Assembly (NCBI GenBank): GCA_003023405.1
Contig: PXST01000016.1
Location: 1 to 56,634 of the forward strand
Source of the DNA: Halobacteriales archaeon SW_8_68_21
GTDB taxonomy: Archaea; Halobacteriota; Halobacteria; Halobacteriales; Haloferacaceae
Length of the DNA: 56,634 nt
Direction of reading: 5' to 3'
In this document: positions 49,781 to 56,634 of the stretch, piece by piece
How the letters are laid out: each line of letters starts with the position of its first letter
Position numbering within the stretch: position 1 is the first letter of the stretch
Notes under the pieces: model-generated
Databases searched by the model: none
Told to the model about the DNA's origin: nothing
The model's input: only the letters and a program-made list of their open reading frames with translations
Program-made: the position numbers and the translations under genes

Positions 49781-50980
49781 TCACTCCCGCCGCGCGAGAA
49801 GCCCGGTCGCGAGCAGCGCGAGGGCGGCCGCGACGACGCCGAACCCGGGCGACTCCGCGCCGGTGTCGCCGTCGCCCGTCGATCCGTCCTCGCCGTCGCC
49901 CGCCGATCCGTCCTCACCGTCGCCCGTCGATCCGTCCTCACCGTCGCTCGACGAGCCATCCTCCGCGTCGTCGCTCGAACCGTCGGTCGACCCCTCAGCG
50001 TCGGCCTGTATCTCGACGACCGCCTCTGAGAGCGTCGTCGTCGACACGATCACGCTGCGCGGTGCCGGCTGGTTGAGGTAGTTCCGGTTCATCACGACGT
50101 AGTTGCCCTCGGTCCCCGCCGTCGTGCTGGCGTACGGCTCCTGATCGAGGATGGCAGCCTCGGAATCGGTGACCAAGATCAGTTCGGGGTTCGTTTCGAG
50201 GATAACCTCGTCGGAGAGCTGCGGGTAGCCCGTGTGCTCTGCCGCGGCGACGTTGTCGACCCCGCCGGCGTTCATGATCGCGTTGATGAAGGTGTCGTTC
50301 GCGGCGACGTATCCGCCGCCGAGCGGGTACAGCGCGGCCGGGCGGTCGATGTCGGCGGTCCGCTCTTCGGCGGCGTCGACGGCGTCGCACATCTCCTCGT
50401 TGGCCTCGCTCGCGGCGTCACACGCGCCGACGAGCCGGCCGATGACTTCGGTCTTCTCGGCGATGTCGTCGACGGAGGTCGCCGCCGGGAAGTGGTAGAC
50501 GGTCAGCCCCTGCTCGCGGAGCGGCTCCACGTCGGCCGACGAGGAGTTCGGCGCTAACACCAGATCGGGCTCGGTGTCGACGACGCGCTCGACGCTCGCG
50601 CCGAACTCGGCGGAGACGTTCGCGCGCTCACCAGCGCCGTCGAGGTAGAGCGCGAACCGGCTCACGCCGACGACGCGGTCCTGCTCGCCCAGCTCCCACA
50701 GCGTCTGTGCCGCCGACGGGTTGATCGTCGTGATCCGGTCGGGGGACTCGTTGAGCGTGATCGTCGTCCCCGTCGCGTCAGTCATCTCGACCGGGAACCC
50801 GCAGGCGTCGTCGGTCTGTGCCGGCACGTCCGCCGTCTCGACCGCCCCGGCCGTCGTCCCCGCGGCGGCCGGCCGGTCGGTCGACATCGTCGGCTGTGCG
50901 CCCGCGGCGGTCCCGGCGACGCCGCCGAGCAGGGCGGTCGTCACCAGCACGGCCATCGCGATCGCGAAGCTGTTTCGCAT
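49781..50980 (-). CDS. btuF: Cobalamin ABC transporter substrate-binding protein with PGF-CTERM
   Basis: A 399-residue exported protein: signal peptide (residues 1-28), a BtuF/FepB-like binding domain ('[20 protein letters not shown]', '[20 protein letters not shown]', '[15 protein letters not shown]', '[19 protein letters not shown]'), a Ser/Asp/Gly repeat stalk and a PGF-CTERM end ('[19 protein letters not shown]', then Arg-Arg). It would be lipid-anchored by archaeosortase A. It diverges from btuC. Cobalamin is the likely ligand; a ferric siderophore is the main alternative. Confidence 0.88.
   Translation of the reverse strand: MRNSFAIAMAVLVTTALLGGVAGTAAGAQPTMSTDRPAAAGTTAGAVETADVPAQTDDACGFPVEMTDATGTTITLNESPDRITTINPSAAQTLWELGEQDRVVGVSRFALYLDGAGERANVSAEFGASVERVVDTEPDLVLAPNSSSADVEPLREQGLTVYHFPAATSVDDIAEKTEVIGRLVGACDAASEANEEMCDAVDAAEERTADIDRPAALYPLGGGYVAANDTFINAIMNAGGVDNVAAAEHTGYPQLSDEVILETNPELILVTDSEAAILDQEPYASTTAGTEGNYVVMNRNYLNQPAPRSVIVSTTTLSEAVVEIQADAEGSTDGSSDDAEDGSSSDGEDGSTGDGEDGSAGDGEDGSTGDGDTGAESPGFGVVAAALALLATGLLARRE
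49866..49961. repeat. Four 24-bp repeats in the btuF stalk
   Basis: Units at 49866, 49890, 49914 and 49938 (consensus TCRCCGTCGCCCGTCGATCC plus four bases) encode the octapeptide-like DGEDGSxG stalk on the reverse strand. The last unit is diverged. They are in frame and length-variable by nature. Confidence 0.88.
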
Positions 50981-51042
50981 CGGATCGACGACCGGCCTCG
51001 CCCAATAAGTATTTACCTACTACAAGTTGTGTTGGAATACAG
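50981..51042. promoter_or_regulatory. Divergent btuF/btuC promoter
   Basis: A 62-bp region carries overlapping TATA-like elements: AGTATTTACC (51009-51018) about 25-34 bp before btuC, and AATACTTATTG on the reverse strand (51003-51013) about 23-33 bp before btuF. Both transcripts would be leaderless or nearly so. No riboswitch fits in this space. Confidence 0.5.
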
Positions 51043-52206
51043 ATGCGACCCTGGGTCAGGTCGTCGGCGTGGTCGGCGGCAATAGCGTCGCTTCTGGGGA
51101 TCGCCGTCGTCGTCAGCGCCGCGATCGGTCCCGTCAGGATCCCGCCAGAGACCGTCGTGATGTCGGTGTTGAACGCGCTCACGGTGCCCGTAGGGATCGA
51201 GACGACCGGGGGCGTCGGCCCGCTGTCGGTGCCCGGCGTCGGCCCGCTCACGCTCCCCGGTCTCGACCTCGCGTTCGCGTCGCCGTTTTCGTTTTCGGTC
51301 GACTCCGTCCACCAGCAGATCGTCGTCGGGGTGCGGCTCCCGCGGATCCTGCTGGCCGCGCTCGTCGGGTTCGCGCTCGCGGCCGCCGGCACCGTGATGC
51401 AGGGCTTTTTCCGCAACCCGATGGCGGACCCCTCGATCATCGGCGTCTCCTCCGGGGCGGCGGTCGGTGCGGTGGCGTTCATCGTCTTCCCCGTCGCGCT
51501 CTCGACGACGGTCGCGCTCCCGCTCGTCGGCCCCGTCGAGGTGGCGCTCTCCCGCGGCGCGGGGACCAGCCTGTTCGCGTTCGTCGGGGCGCTCGCCGCC
51601 GCCTTCGGCGTGTACGCCATCGCTACCCGCGGCGGCCGCACGCCCGTCGCGACCCTGCTTCTGGCCGGCGTCGCGGTCCAGACGTTCCTCGGCGCGGTCG
51701 TCTCCTACCTCCAGCTACAGGCGGGCGAATCGCTCCGGCAGATCGTCGCGTGGCTGATGGGCCACCTCTCGGGGGCCGCGTGGAGCGAGGTCGCCGTCAC
51801 CGCCGCCGTCGTCCCGCCGCTTTTCGCCGTGCTGCTCGCGTACGCCCGCGACCTCAACGTCCTCCTGCTCGGGGAGGAGGAGGCCCGCGGGCTGGGAATC
51901 GCGGTCGAGCGCACCAAGCGGATCCTGCTCGCGGCCTCGGCGCTCGTCACGGCCGCCGGAGTCGCGTTCGCCGGCGTGATCGGGTTCGTCGGCCTCATCG
52001 TTCCGCACATGCTCCGGCTCGTCGTCGGTCCCGACCACCGGGTGCTGCTTCCGACCGCGGCGCTTTCCGGCGGCACCTTCCTCGTCGCCGCCGACACGGT
52101 CGCGCGCTCGGCAGCCGCGGAGTACCCGGTCGGCATCATCACCGCCGCGGTCGGCGCGCCATTCTTCATTTACCTGCTCGTGACCCGGGAGGTGTCGGAG
52201 CTGTGA
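51043..52206 (+). CDS. btuC: Cobalamin ABC transporter permease
   Basis: A 387-residue FecCD/BtuC-family permease with about nine or ten hydrophobic segments. Typical motifs are '[20 protein letters not shown]', '[19 protein letters not shown]', the cytoplasmic coupling loop '[19 protein letters not shown]' and '[20 protein letters not shown]'. It forms the membrane channel with BtuD and accepts substrate from BtuF. ATG at 51043. It overlaps btuD by four bases (GTGA). Confidence 0.93.
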   Translation: MRPWVRSSAWSAAIASLLGIAVVVSAAIGPVRIPPETVVMSVLNALTVPVGIETTGGVGPLSVPGVGPLTLPGLDLAFASPFSFSVDSVHQQIVVGVRLPRILLAALVGFALAAAGTVMQGFFRNPMADPSIIGVSSGAAVGAVAFIVFPVALSTTVALPLVGPVEVALSRGAGTSLFAFVGALAAAFGVYAIATRGGRTPVATLLLAGVAVQTFLGAVVSYLQLQAGESLRQIVAWLMGHLSGAAWSEVAVTAAVVPPLFAVLLAYARDLNVLLLGEEEARGLGIAVERTKRILLAASALVTAAGVAFAGVIGFVGLIVPHMLRLVVGPDHRVLLPTAALSGGTFLVAADTVARSAAAEYPVGIITAAVGAPFFIYLLVTREVSEL

Positions 52207-54374
52207 GCGCCGACCGTCCCGAGGACGACGACGCCTCGCCGTCCGCGGACGACTCTCAATCCCCGCCCGCGGACGAACCCGGGCTACTGCCCCCGGGCGA
52301 CTCCGAATCGCTGCCCGACACGTCGCTCTCGTTCGGCGACGACCCGCTCCTGTCGCTCTCGGACGTAGCCGTCTCCTTCGGCGATGTCGACGTGGTCTCG
52401 GGCGTCGACCTTTGGGTCGAGGCCGGCTCGCTCGTCGGTCTCGTCGGGCCGAACGGAGCCGGGAAGACAACGGTGTTGCGCGCGGCGACCGGCGCGGTCG
52501 AACCGGACGCGGGGACGGTCCGGATCGGCGGCGACCCGGCCGCGTCGCTGTCGGCTCGCGAGGTCGGCCGCCGGGTCGCGAGCGTCCCGCAGGCGACGAA
52601 CCTCGCGTTCGACTTCCGCGTGCGCCACGTCGTCGAGATGGGTCGGACGCCGCACCTCGGCCGGTTCGACGCCCACGACATCGAGGACGATGCCGCGGTG
52701 AACGCCGCGATGGCGGCCGCGGACGTCGAGCGCTTCGCCGACCGGTCGATCACCGAGGTCTCCGGCGGGGAGCGCGGGCGCGTGCTGCTCGCACGCGCGC
52801 TTGCGCAGGCAGCCCCACTCCTCCTCTTGGACGAGCCGACCGCCAGCCTCGATGTGAACCACGCGGTCGAGACCCTAGAGCTGGTGCGCTCGTTCGTCGA
52901 CGAAGGCGCGCGCGGAGCGATCGCTGCGATCCACGACCTCGACGCCGCCGCGCGGTACTGCGACGAGGTCGTCGTCCTCGCGAACGGCGGCGTCCAGGCC
53001 GCCGGTCCGTCCGAGTCAGTGTTATCAGCCTCGTCTGTCGGATCTGCGTTCGACGCGGAGGCGTTCGTCGGGCGCAACCCCGCGACTGGAACGCCTGCGG
53101 TCACGGCGTTCCCCCGGAGCGACGTCGCGTCCCGCCGGGTCCACGTGGTCGGCACGGGCCGCCCGGCCGCCCACGTCGTCGCCCGGCTCGCCGCCGCGGG
53201 CCACGAGCCGTCCGTCGGCGTGGTGCCCGCGGGCGACGCAGCCGCCGGCGCTGCCGCGGACGCGGGCGCGACCGCGGTGACGACGCCCCCTTTCGAGAGA
53301 CCGAGCGAGGAGACGGTCGTGGTCGCGCGCGACCTCGCCGCCGACGCGGACGCGACGGTCGCGGTCGGCACGGACGCCTCGGCGGGCGATGGATCCGAGG
53401 TCGCGGTCGGCATGGACGCCTCGGCGGGCGACGGATCCGAGGTCGCGGTCGGCACGGACGACGGTACGGACGCGGCGCTCGCGCTCGGCCCGAACGCGGA
53501 GGTGCTCTCGGCCGCGGACCGCCTCGTCCGCGTCCCCGCCGTCGCCCGCGAGCGCGGCGAGACCGTCCGGAGCCGCCTCGCCGACGCGGACGCCCTCGAC
53601 GGCGACCACCAGATCGCCGTCGACGGCGACACGATCTACATCCCCGTCGCGGGCCGCGAGCGGGTCCCCGCCGACCTCGCGGACCGGATCGTCGAGCGCG
53701 ACGCGGCGGCGCGGGACCGACCGACGACGCCCGCGGAGATCCTCGGCTACGAGCCCTCGCTGGAGCGGCTCGGCGACATCGTCATCGTCGACGAGGACGA
53801 CGACGAGCGCGCTCGCGAGATCGCCGACGCCGTGATGGCGGCCGACCTCCCCTGCGAGACGGTCCTCAACCGCGCCTCGCCGATCGAGGGCGAACTGCGC
53901 GTCCGGCAGTGGGACGTGCTGGCCGGGAACGGCACCGAGACGGTCCACCGCGAGTACGGCCACGAGTTCCTGTTGGACGTGGCCGCGGTGTACTTCTCGC
54001 CCCGGCTCGCGACCGAGCGGCACCGCGTCGCCGAGCAGGTGACGGCCGGCGAGTCGGCAGTCGACATGTTCGCTGGCGTGGGACCGTACGCGGTCCCGAT
54101 GGCGGCCCGCGGCGCGGACGTGGTCGCCTGCGATCTCAACGAGCGCGCGGTCGAGTATCTCCGCGAGAACGCCGAGCGAAACGGCGTTGCCGATCAGGTG
54201 ACAGCGATCTGGTCCACTACTATGACATCCAACACGAGGACGACCCGTTCGGCCCGGGTCGGCGCGCGATCGAGGCCGCCGCGGGCGACGAGTACACCGT
54301 TGCCGTCGAGACCGAGCGCGTCGTTCGGTCGTACGCTCCCCACGAACACAACGTCTGTCTCGACGTTCGGCTGA
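52203..54374 (+). CDS. btuD: BtuD ATPase fused to a truncated tRNA methyltransferase (BtuD-Trm5 chimera)
   Basis: A 723-codon frame from GTG 52203, coupled to btuC. Residues about 55-270 are a complete ABC ATPase: Walker A 'GPNGAGKTT', 'QATN' Q-loop, signature 'VSGGERGR', Walker B '[10 protein letters not shown]' and 'IHDLDAA'. Residues about 290-440 are the extra domain of haloarchaeal BtuD. At about residue 440 ('[20 protein letters not shown]') the frame runs into Trm5, the m1G37 tRNA methyltransferase, including '[20 protein letters not shown]'. Residues about 668-723 are out-of-frame Trm5 sequence. The ATPase should work. The methyltransferase part lacks motif IV and is probably inactive. 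Confidence 0.8.
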   Translation: MSADRPEDDDASPSADDSQSPPADEPGLLPPGDSESLPDTSLSFGDDPLLSLSDVAVSFGDVDVVSGVDLWVEAGSLVGLVGPNGAGKTTVLRAATGAVEPDAGTVRIGGDPAASLSAREVGRRVASVPQATNLAFDFRVRHVVEMGRTPHLGRFDAHDIEDDAAVNAAMAAADVERFADRSITEVSGGERGRVLLARALAQAAPLLLLDEPTASLDVNHAVETLELVRSFVDEGARGAIAAIHDLDAAARYCDEVVVLANGGVQAAGPSESVLSASSVGSAFDAEAFVGRNPATGTPAVTAFPRSDVASRRVHVVGTGRPAAHVVARLAAAGHEPSVGVVPAGDAAAGAAADAGATAVTTPPFERPSEETVVVARDLAADADATVAVGTDASAGDGSEVAVGMDASAGDGSEVAVGTDDGTDAALALGPNAEVLSAADRLVRVPAVARERGETVRSRLADADALDGDHQIAVDGDTIYIPVAGRERVPADLADRIVERDAAARDRPTTPAEILGYEPSLERLGDIVIVDEDDDERAREIADAVMAADLPCETVLNRASPIEGELRVRQWDVLAGNGTETVHREYGHEFLLDVAAVYFSPRLATERHRVAEQVTAGESAVDMFAGVGPYAVPMAARGADVVACDLNERAVEYLRENAERNGVADQVTAIWSTTMTSNTRTTRSARVGARSRPPRATSTPLPSRPSASFGRTLPTNTTSVSTFG
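53358..53459. repeat. 42-bp tandem repeat in btuD
   Basis: Two full 42-bp units (53358-53399 and 53400-53441) and a partial third (from 53442) encode a repeated [14 protein letters not shown] segment. The units differ at two or three bases. The repeat is in frame, in the non-ATPase part of BtuD. Confidence 0.88.
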
Positions 54375-54391
54375 CGCGGACCGACGACTGA
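53530..54391 (+). pseudogene. trm5: trm5 remnant: tRNA (guanine-N1-)-methyltransferase with internal deletion
   Basis: From '[20 protein letters not shown]' to '[14 protein letters not shown]' (about 54205) the sequence is Trm5-like: a D1 region, then '[19 protein letters not shown]' and SAM motif I. The frame then changes, and the C-terminus continues as '[20 protein letters not shown]' and '[18 protein letters not shown]' up to TGA at 54391. The expected stretch of roughly 30-40 residues with motif IV (an N-L-P-H-S-type loop) is missing. No independent start codon is seen before the btuD junction. A functional trm5 should exist elsewhere if this is real. Confidence 0.75.
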
Positions 54392-54503
54392 CGCGTTCTC
54401 CCCCCATTCCGCTCGCTCACGCTCGCCTCCGCTCGCCTCGCGACGCCGGTACAGACACGTCAGGGAATTCACTTATGAGTGTCACTCTCTCTCGTGTGTC
54501 CGT

Positions 54504-54725
54504 ATGAGCGACGCCGCAGACCCCGAAGAACGAATCGACGAGACGACCACTTGGCCGGAGCTGGCGATGGGCCTGTACGACCGGCTGACCGGCCGGAACG
54601 CGGAGATACACTACCAGTTCGAGGACATGACCGTCGAAGTGCCCAGCGGCACGGGCGACGACGCCGAACACGCCGAGTGGCGCGTCGACGGCGGGGTCCG
54701 GGTCACGACGAGTGAACGCGAGTGA
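54504..54725 (+). CDS. Small conserved haloarchaeal protein (73 aa)
   Basis: A 73-residue acidic protein: 'TTWPELAMGLYDRLTGRNAE', then 'IHYQFEDMTVEVPSG' and 'AEWRVDGGVRVTTSERE'. No domain is recognised, but the composition and the ATG 30 bp after an AT-rich region look genuine. Its end overlaps the next gene by 14 bp, suggesting co-expression. Function unknown. Confidence 0.7.
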   Translation: MSDAADPEERIDETTTWPELAMGLYDRLTGRNAEIHYQFEDMTVEVPSGTGDDAEHAEWRVDGGVRVTTSERE

Positions 54726-55101
54726 CGCGGGACGCCGGCTCTCGGTCGGGACCGAGGACCTGATGCTGTCGGTCGACGGCGTCGACGCGGCGGTCCACGC
54801 GACGGACCACCGGATCTTCGTCGAGGTCGACAGCGTCGCGGACGCTCTCCACGTCGCCCGCCGGCTCCCGGACGACTCCGTCTCGGACTACGCGGTCGCC
54901 GAGCTGGTGCGCGGCGGCCTCACCGCGGAGGTCAGGGTCCGCGGGCGCACGGTCGCCGTCGTGGGGGCGGACGCGCGTGCCGGCCCGCTCTCGCACCGCC
55001 TCGGCGTCGCCCCGGCCGAGCTGCGGCTCGCGGGAGCCGTCGGCGCGGGCTACGGCGGCCTCTCGGCGGCGGTGCGCCGGGCGCAGCGCCTGTTCGGCTG
55101 A
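54712..55101 (+). CDS. Conserved haloarchaeal protein, unknown (129 aa)
   Basis: A 129-residue protein from GTG 54712: 'VGTEDLMLSVDGVDAAVHAT', 'IFVEVDSVADALHVARRLPD' and 'LRLAGAVGAGYGGLSAAVRR'. It has a mixed alpha/beta pattern and a basic C-terminus. No known domain. It overlaps the upstream small gene and is probably translated with it. Confidence 0.6.
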   Translation: MNASDAGRRLSVGTEDLMLSVDGVDAAVHATDHRIFVEVDSVADALHVARRLPDDSVSDYAVAELVRGGLTAEVRVRGRTVAVVGADARAGPLSHRLGVAPAELRLAGAVGAGYGGLSAAVRRAQRLFG

Positions 55102-55683
55102 TCGGAGTCGGTCGCCGATCGGGGTCAGTCGCTCGTCGGCGTCGCCGCTCGCAAGGACATCGAGACAGCGAAAACGCCGCGCCGCCCCGAGGGTGGTCGG
55201 GGCGGAGCGGCTGGGGCCCGTCACATGACAAGCGGTCGCGGCACGGGCCGTCGGGCCAGAGGCGATTCTGCGCTTGGCGCGTCGGAGACGCGATTCACAC
55301 GGTCGCCGCGACGGAACGCTGATGGGGATGACGGCTGCGCCGAGTCGCCGTGGGGGTGACGACCGGCTGGACCTTTCTCGCCCGGCACGGGCTTCGACCG
55401 GGCACGCACCGTCGGGGGAGTCGATCCCCGCCGTCTCGGCGCGCGAGCGGTGTCATCACATCTTAATGAAATTCGGAACACGTATTTAGGCTTTTTCCTT
55501 ATATTCTACCATCGTATTCGCATTTCTCTTGTGTGTTACTGTAGAATATCGCTTTTATCATGACAAACGTGTTCGAGTTTCGAGGTCGAGCCGTCGGTCT
55601 CTGGCTCCGCGGACGCTGGGAGCGATCCCCGCCCTGTCCCCGTTTCGGAACCCTTATTTTTCCGTCGGGGAATTATTCGATGC
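55102..55683. other. Long intergenic region before tRNA-Thr
   Basis: These 582 bp hold no convincing gene. The first 350 bp are GC-rich with Arg-rich chance frames. From about 55460 the sequence turns AT-rich and contains a perfect inverted repeat, ATATTCTAC (55501-55509) with GTAGAATAT (55541-55549). Just before the tRNA is AACCCTTATTTTTCC, a likely tRNA promoter. A structured RNA cannot be excluded, but no known RNA family was recognised. Confidence 0.5.
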
Positions 55684-55756
55684 GCCGGGGTAGCTCAGCT
55701 GGCAGAGCGATTCCTTCGTAAGGAATAGGTCGAGGGTTCAAATCCCTCCTCCGGCT
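55684..55756 (+). tRNA. tRNA-Thr (anticodon CGT)
   Basis: A complete cloverleaf: acceptor GCCGGGG/CTCCGGC (one G-T pair), D-stem GCTC/GAGC, anticodon stem ATTCC/GGAAT with loop TTCGTAA giving anticodon CGT (codon ACG), T-arm GAGGG-TTCAAAT-CCCTC and discriminator T. No CCA is encoded. The first base lies about 25-30 bp after a T-rich promoter element. Confidence 0.95.
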
Positions 55757-55960
55757 TACTTCTTCAAATTCCCGATGCTGACACGGTTCATCCTCAGCAC
55801 CCGGACGAGGTTCGAACGCGGGTACTCTCGTCTTTCGCGCTCCGCCCTGCTCAGTCCTCTCGTCGACCGAATCCGATCACTCGTCCACCGATCGGACCGA
55901 ACGTAATCATAATCTCATAGGAATATTAGGTATGTGACTATATACCATGAAAACGTAGAG

Positions 55961-56098
55961 ATGAATATGCGACCAGAGACAGACCACGTCGAAGAAGAAG
56001 TGTACGAATGTTTCGAATGCGGGCGGCGGACCGACTCGTCGGGCCAGTGCGAGTGCGGCGGCGAACTGCGCCACCTCGGCCACTCTCGGGACCTGTGA
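55961..56098 (+). CDS. Small rubrerythrin-like zinc-ribbon protein
   Basis: A 45-residue protein (43 from the second ATG at 55967). It has 'YECFECGRRTDSSGQCECGG', a rubredoxin/rubrerythrin-like double CxxC, and 'ELRHLGHSRDL' at the end. Haloarchaea have many such 40-50-residue zinc ribbons. An AT-rich promoter stretch lies just upstream. Function unknown. Confidence 0.75.
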   Translation: MNMRPETDHVEEEVYECFECGRRTDSSGQCECGGELRHLGHSRDL

Positions 56099-56134
56099 CC
56101 GGCGTCGGCCGGTCCCGAGCCGCGACCGTTCCGC

Positions 56135-56634
56135 TCAATCGGTCCCGGTAGCGCCGGCCTCGCCGGGGTCGTCGTCGCCGCTCTCCGGTCCGCCGCCTCC
56201 GTCGCCCTCGCCGCTCCCGTCACCGTCGTCTGCGCTCGAATTTTCTTCCGGGTCGTAGTCCGGCAGCGAGAGGACGTTCTCGCGGCCGAGCCGGAACCCG
56301 TCGAGGTCGCCCTCGTCGCGCAACCCCGTCACCACCTGACTCGTCTTCGCGGCGGTCCAGTCTAACTCTTCCGCCACGCGCTTCTGTTTCATCCGCCCCC
56401 CCTTCGACTCGACGAGCCGAAGCACCTGTTCTTCGTTGCTCAGCAGGTCGCTGTCGACGGGCGGCGCGTCGTCCGACTCGGCTCTCGCCCCGGTCGAGAC
56501 CGCCTCGTCGCCGCCGGACGCCGACTCGTCGCTTACCTCGCTCGCGGCGGCGACCGCCCCCGCGCCCGCCGTCTCGTCCACGCTTGGGTCCGTGGCGCTC
56601 GCCGCCGCGTCGCTTGCTGCCGCGCCGCTCGCTG
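56135..56634 (-). CDS. Winged-helix protein (DUF7343-like), C-terminal part (partial)
   Basis: The C-terminal winged helix is clear: 'LLSNEEQVLRLVESKGGRMK', 'QKRVAEELDWTAAKTSQVV', 'GLRDEGDLDGFRLGRENVLS'. An acidic Gly-rich tail follows. Upstream of a GTG at 56581 the frame stays open to the window edge with an Ala/Ser/Asp-rich linker, so the gene probably continues beyond the window. In haloarchaea this type often has an N-terminal membrane part. It is likely a transcription regulator with unknown target. Confidence 0.78.
   Translation of the reverse strand, partial: ASGAAASDAAASATDPSVDETAGAGAVAAASEVSDESASGGDEAVSTGARAESDDAPPVDSDLLSNEEQVLRLVESKGGRMKQKRVAEELDWTAAKTSQVVTGLRDEGDLDGFRLGRENVLSLPDYDPEENSSADDGDGSGEGDGGGGPESGDDDPGEAGATGTD

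Noticed and set aside
55208..55342. A 44-codon forward frame in the gap before tRNA-Thr
   Set aside because: Basic, low-complexity translation without any motif. I see no reason to call a gene.
55205..55440. Possible RNase P or SRP RNA in the GC-rich gap
   Set aside because: I could not find the conserved core elements of either RNA; the hairpin content is what random GC-rich DNA gives.
1..56634. CRISPR arrays
   Set aside because: No regular array of direct repeats with unique spacers was seen. All tandem repeats found are in coding linkers or short slippage tracts.

Overview
The window is a high-GC (about two thirds G+C by eye) archaeal chromosome segment, most like Halorubrum or a close haloarchaeal relative. 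The evidence is acidic proteins rich in Asp and Glu, archaeal information genes (Spt5, SecE, diphthamide synthase, D-aminoacyl-tRNA deacylase 2), FtsZ1, archaeosortase A with PGF-CTERM substrates, TATA-box promoters with short or absent leaders, and many small halobacterial-only zinc-ribbon proteins. It looks chromosomal rather than plasmid: housekeeping genes (ftsZ1, gltB, purB, a PurN-PurH fusion, tRNA-Ala, tRNA-Thr) are spread through it.

Layout. 1-13183: end of dph5, two CBS-domain proteins, an MgtC/DUF4010 membrane protein, artA, the spt5-secE-ftsZ1 block, dtdA, a cation exchanger, a PhzF-like isomerase, a phosphodiesterase-type enzyme, and small membrane or lipoproteins. 13464-16631: a 1055-residue surface glycoprotein whose first half is strikingly AT-rich. 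16699-22689: an HEWD protein, gltB, the tail of an ABC exporter and an SRPBCC protein. 22770-25346: tRNA-Ala with a second copy of its 3' end, a metalloprotease without a credible start, and a broken PAS gene. 25385-36070: a carotenoid desaturase, two DUF457-like membrane proteins, purine genes, an MFS carrier and an M42 aminopeptidase. 36241-37017: a structured intergenic repeat and a 531-bp IS6-like non-autonomous element with an 8-bp target duplication. 37222-41330: MTH865, a broken J-domain gene, a phosphoesterase, and an amidohydrolase/MIP18 pair. 41508-44182: an alcohol dehydrogenase, a TumE-like toxin-antitoxin island, and a second alcohol dehydrogenase 3' end. 44221-47059: a lipoprotein, a solitary E1-alpha and vapBC. 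47054-56634: an FAD oxidoreductase, a dead threonine-synthase-like gene, the btuF/btuC/btuD cobalamin transporter with btuD fused to trm5, small genes, tRNA-Thr and the start of an HTH gene.

Genes that work together. ArtA should process the two PGF-CTERM proteins encoded here (the glycoprotein and BtuF). BtuF, BtuC and BtuD make one importer, transcribed from a shared divergent promoter. purB and the PurN-PurH fusion diverge from one intergenic region. The amidohydrolase, MIP18 protein and alcohol dehydrogenase match the accessory genes of diiron propane-type monooxygenases, but no monooxygenase is present.

The most unusual signals are the BtuD-Trm5 chimera, the compositional mosaic of the glycoprotein, the miniature IS6-like element carrying a membrane-protein gene, and the toxin-antitoxin island between two alcohol dehydrogenase ends. 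The window also has several genes damaged by internal deletions plus frame changes (PAS, J-domain, threonine synthase-like, trm5, second adh). These are either real decay or assembly error, and read-level checking would decide. All calls were made by reading the sequence; no database search or computation was run.
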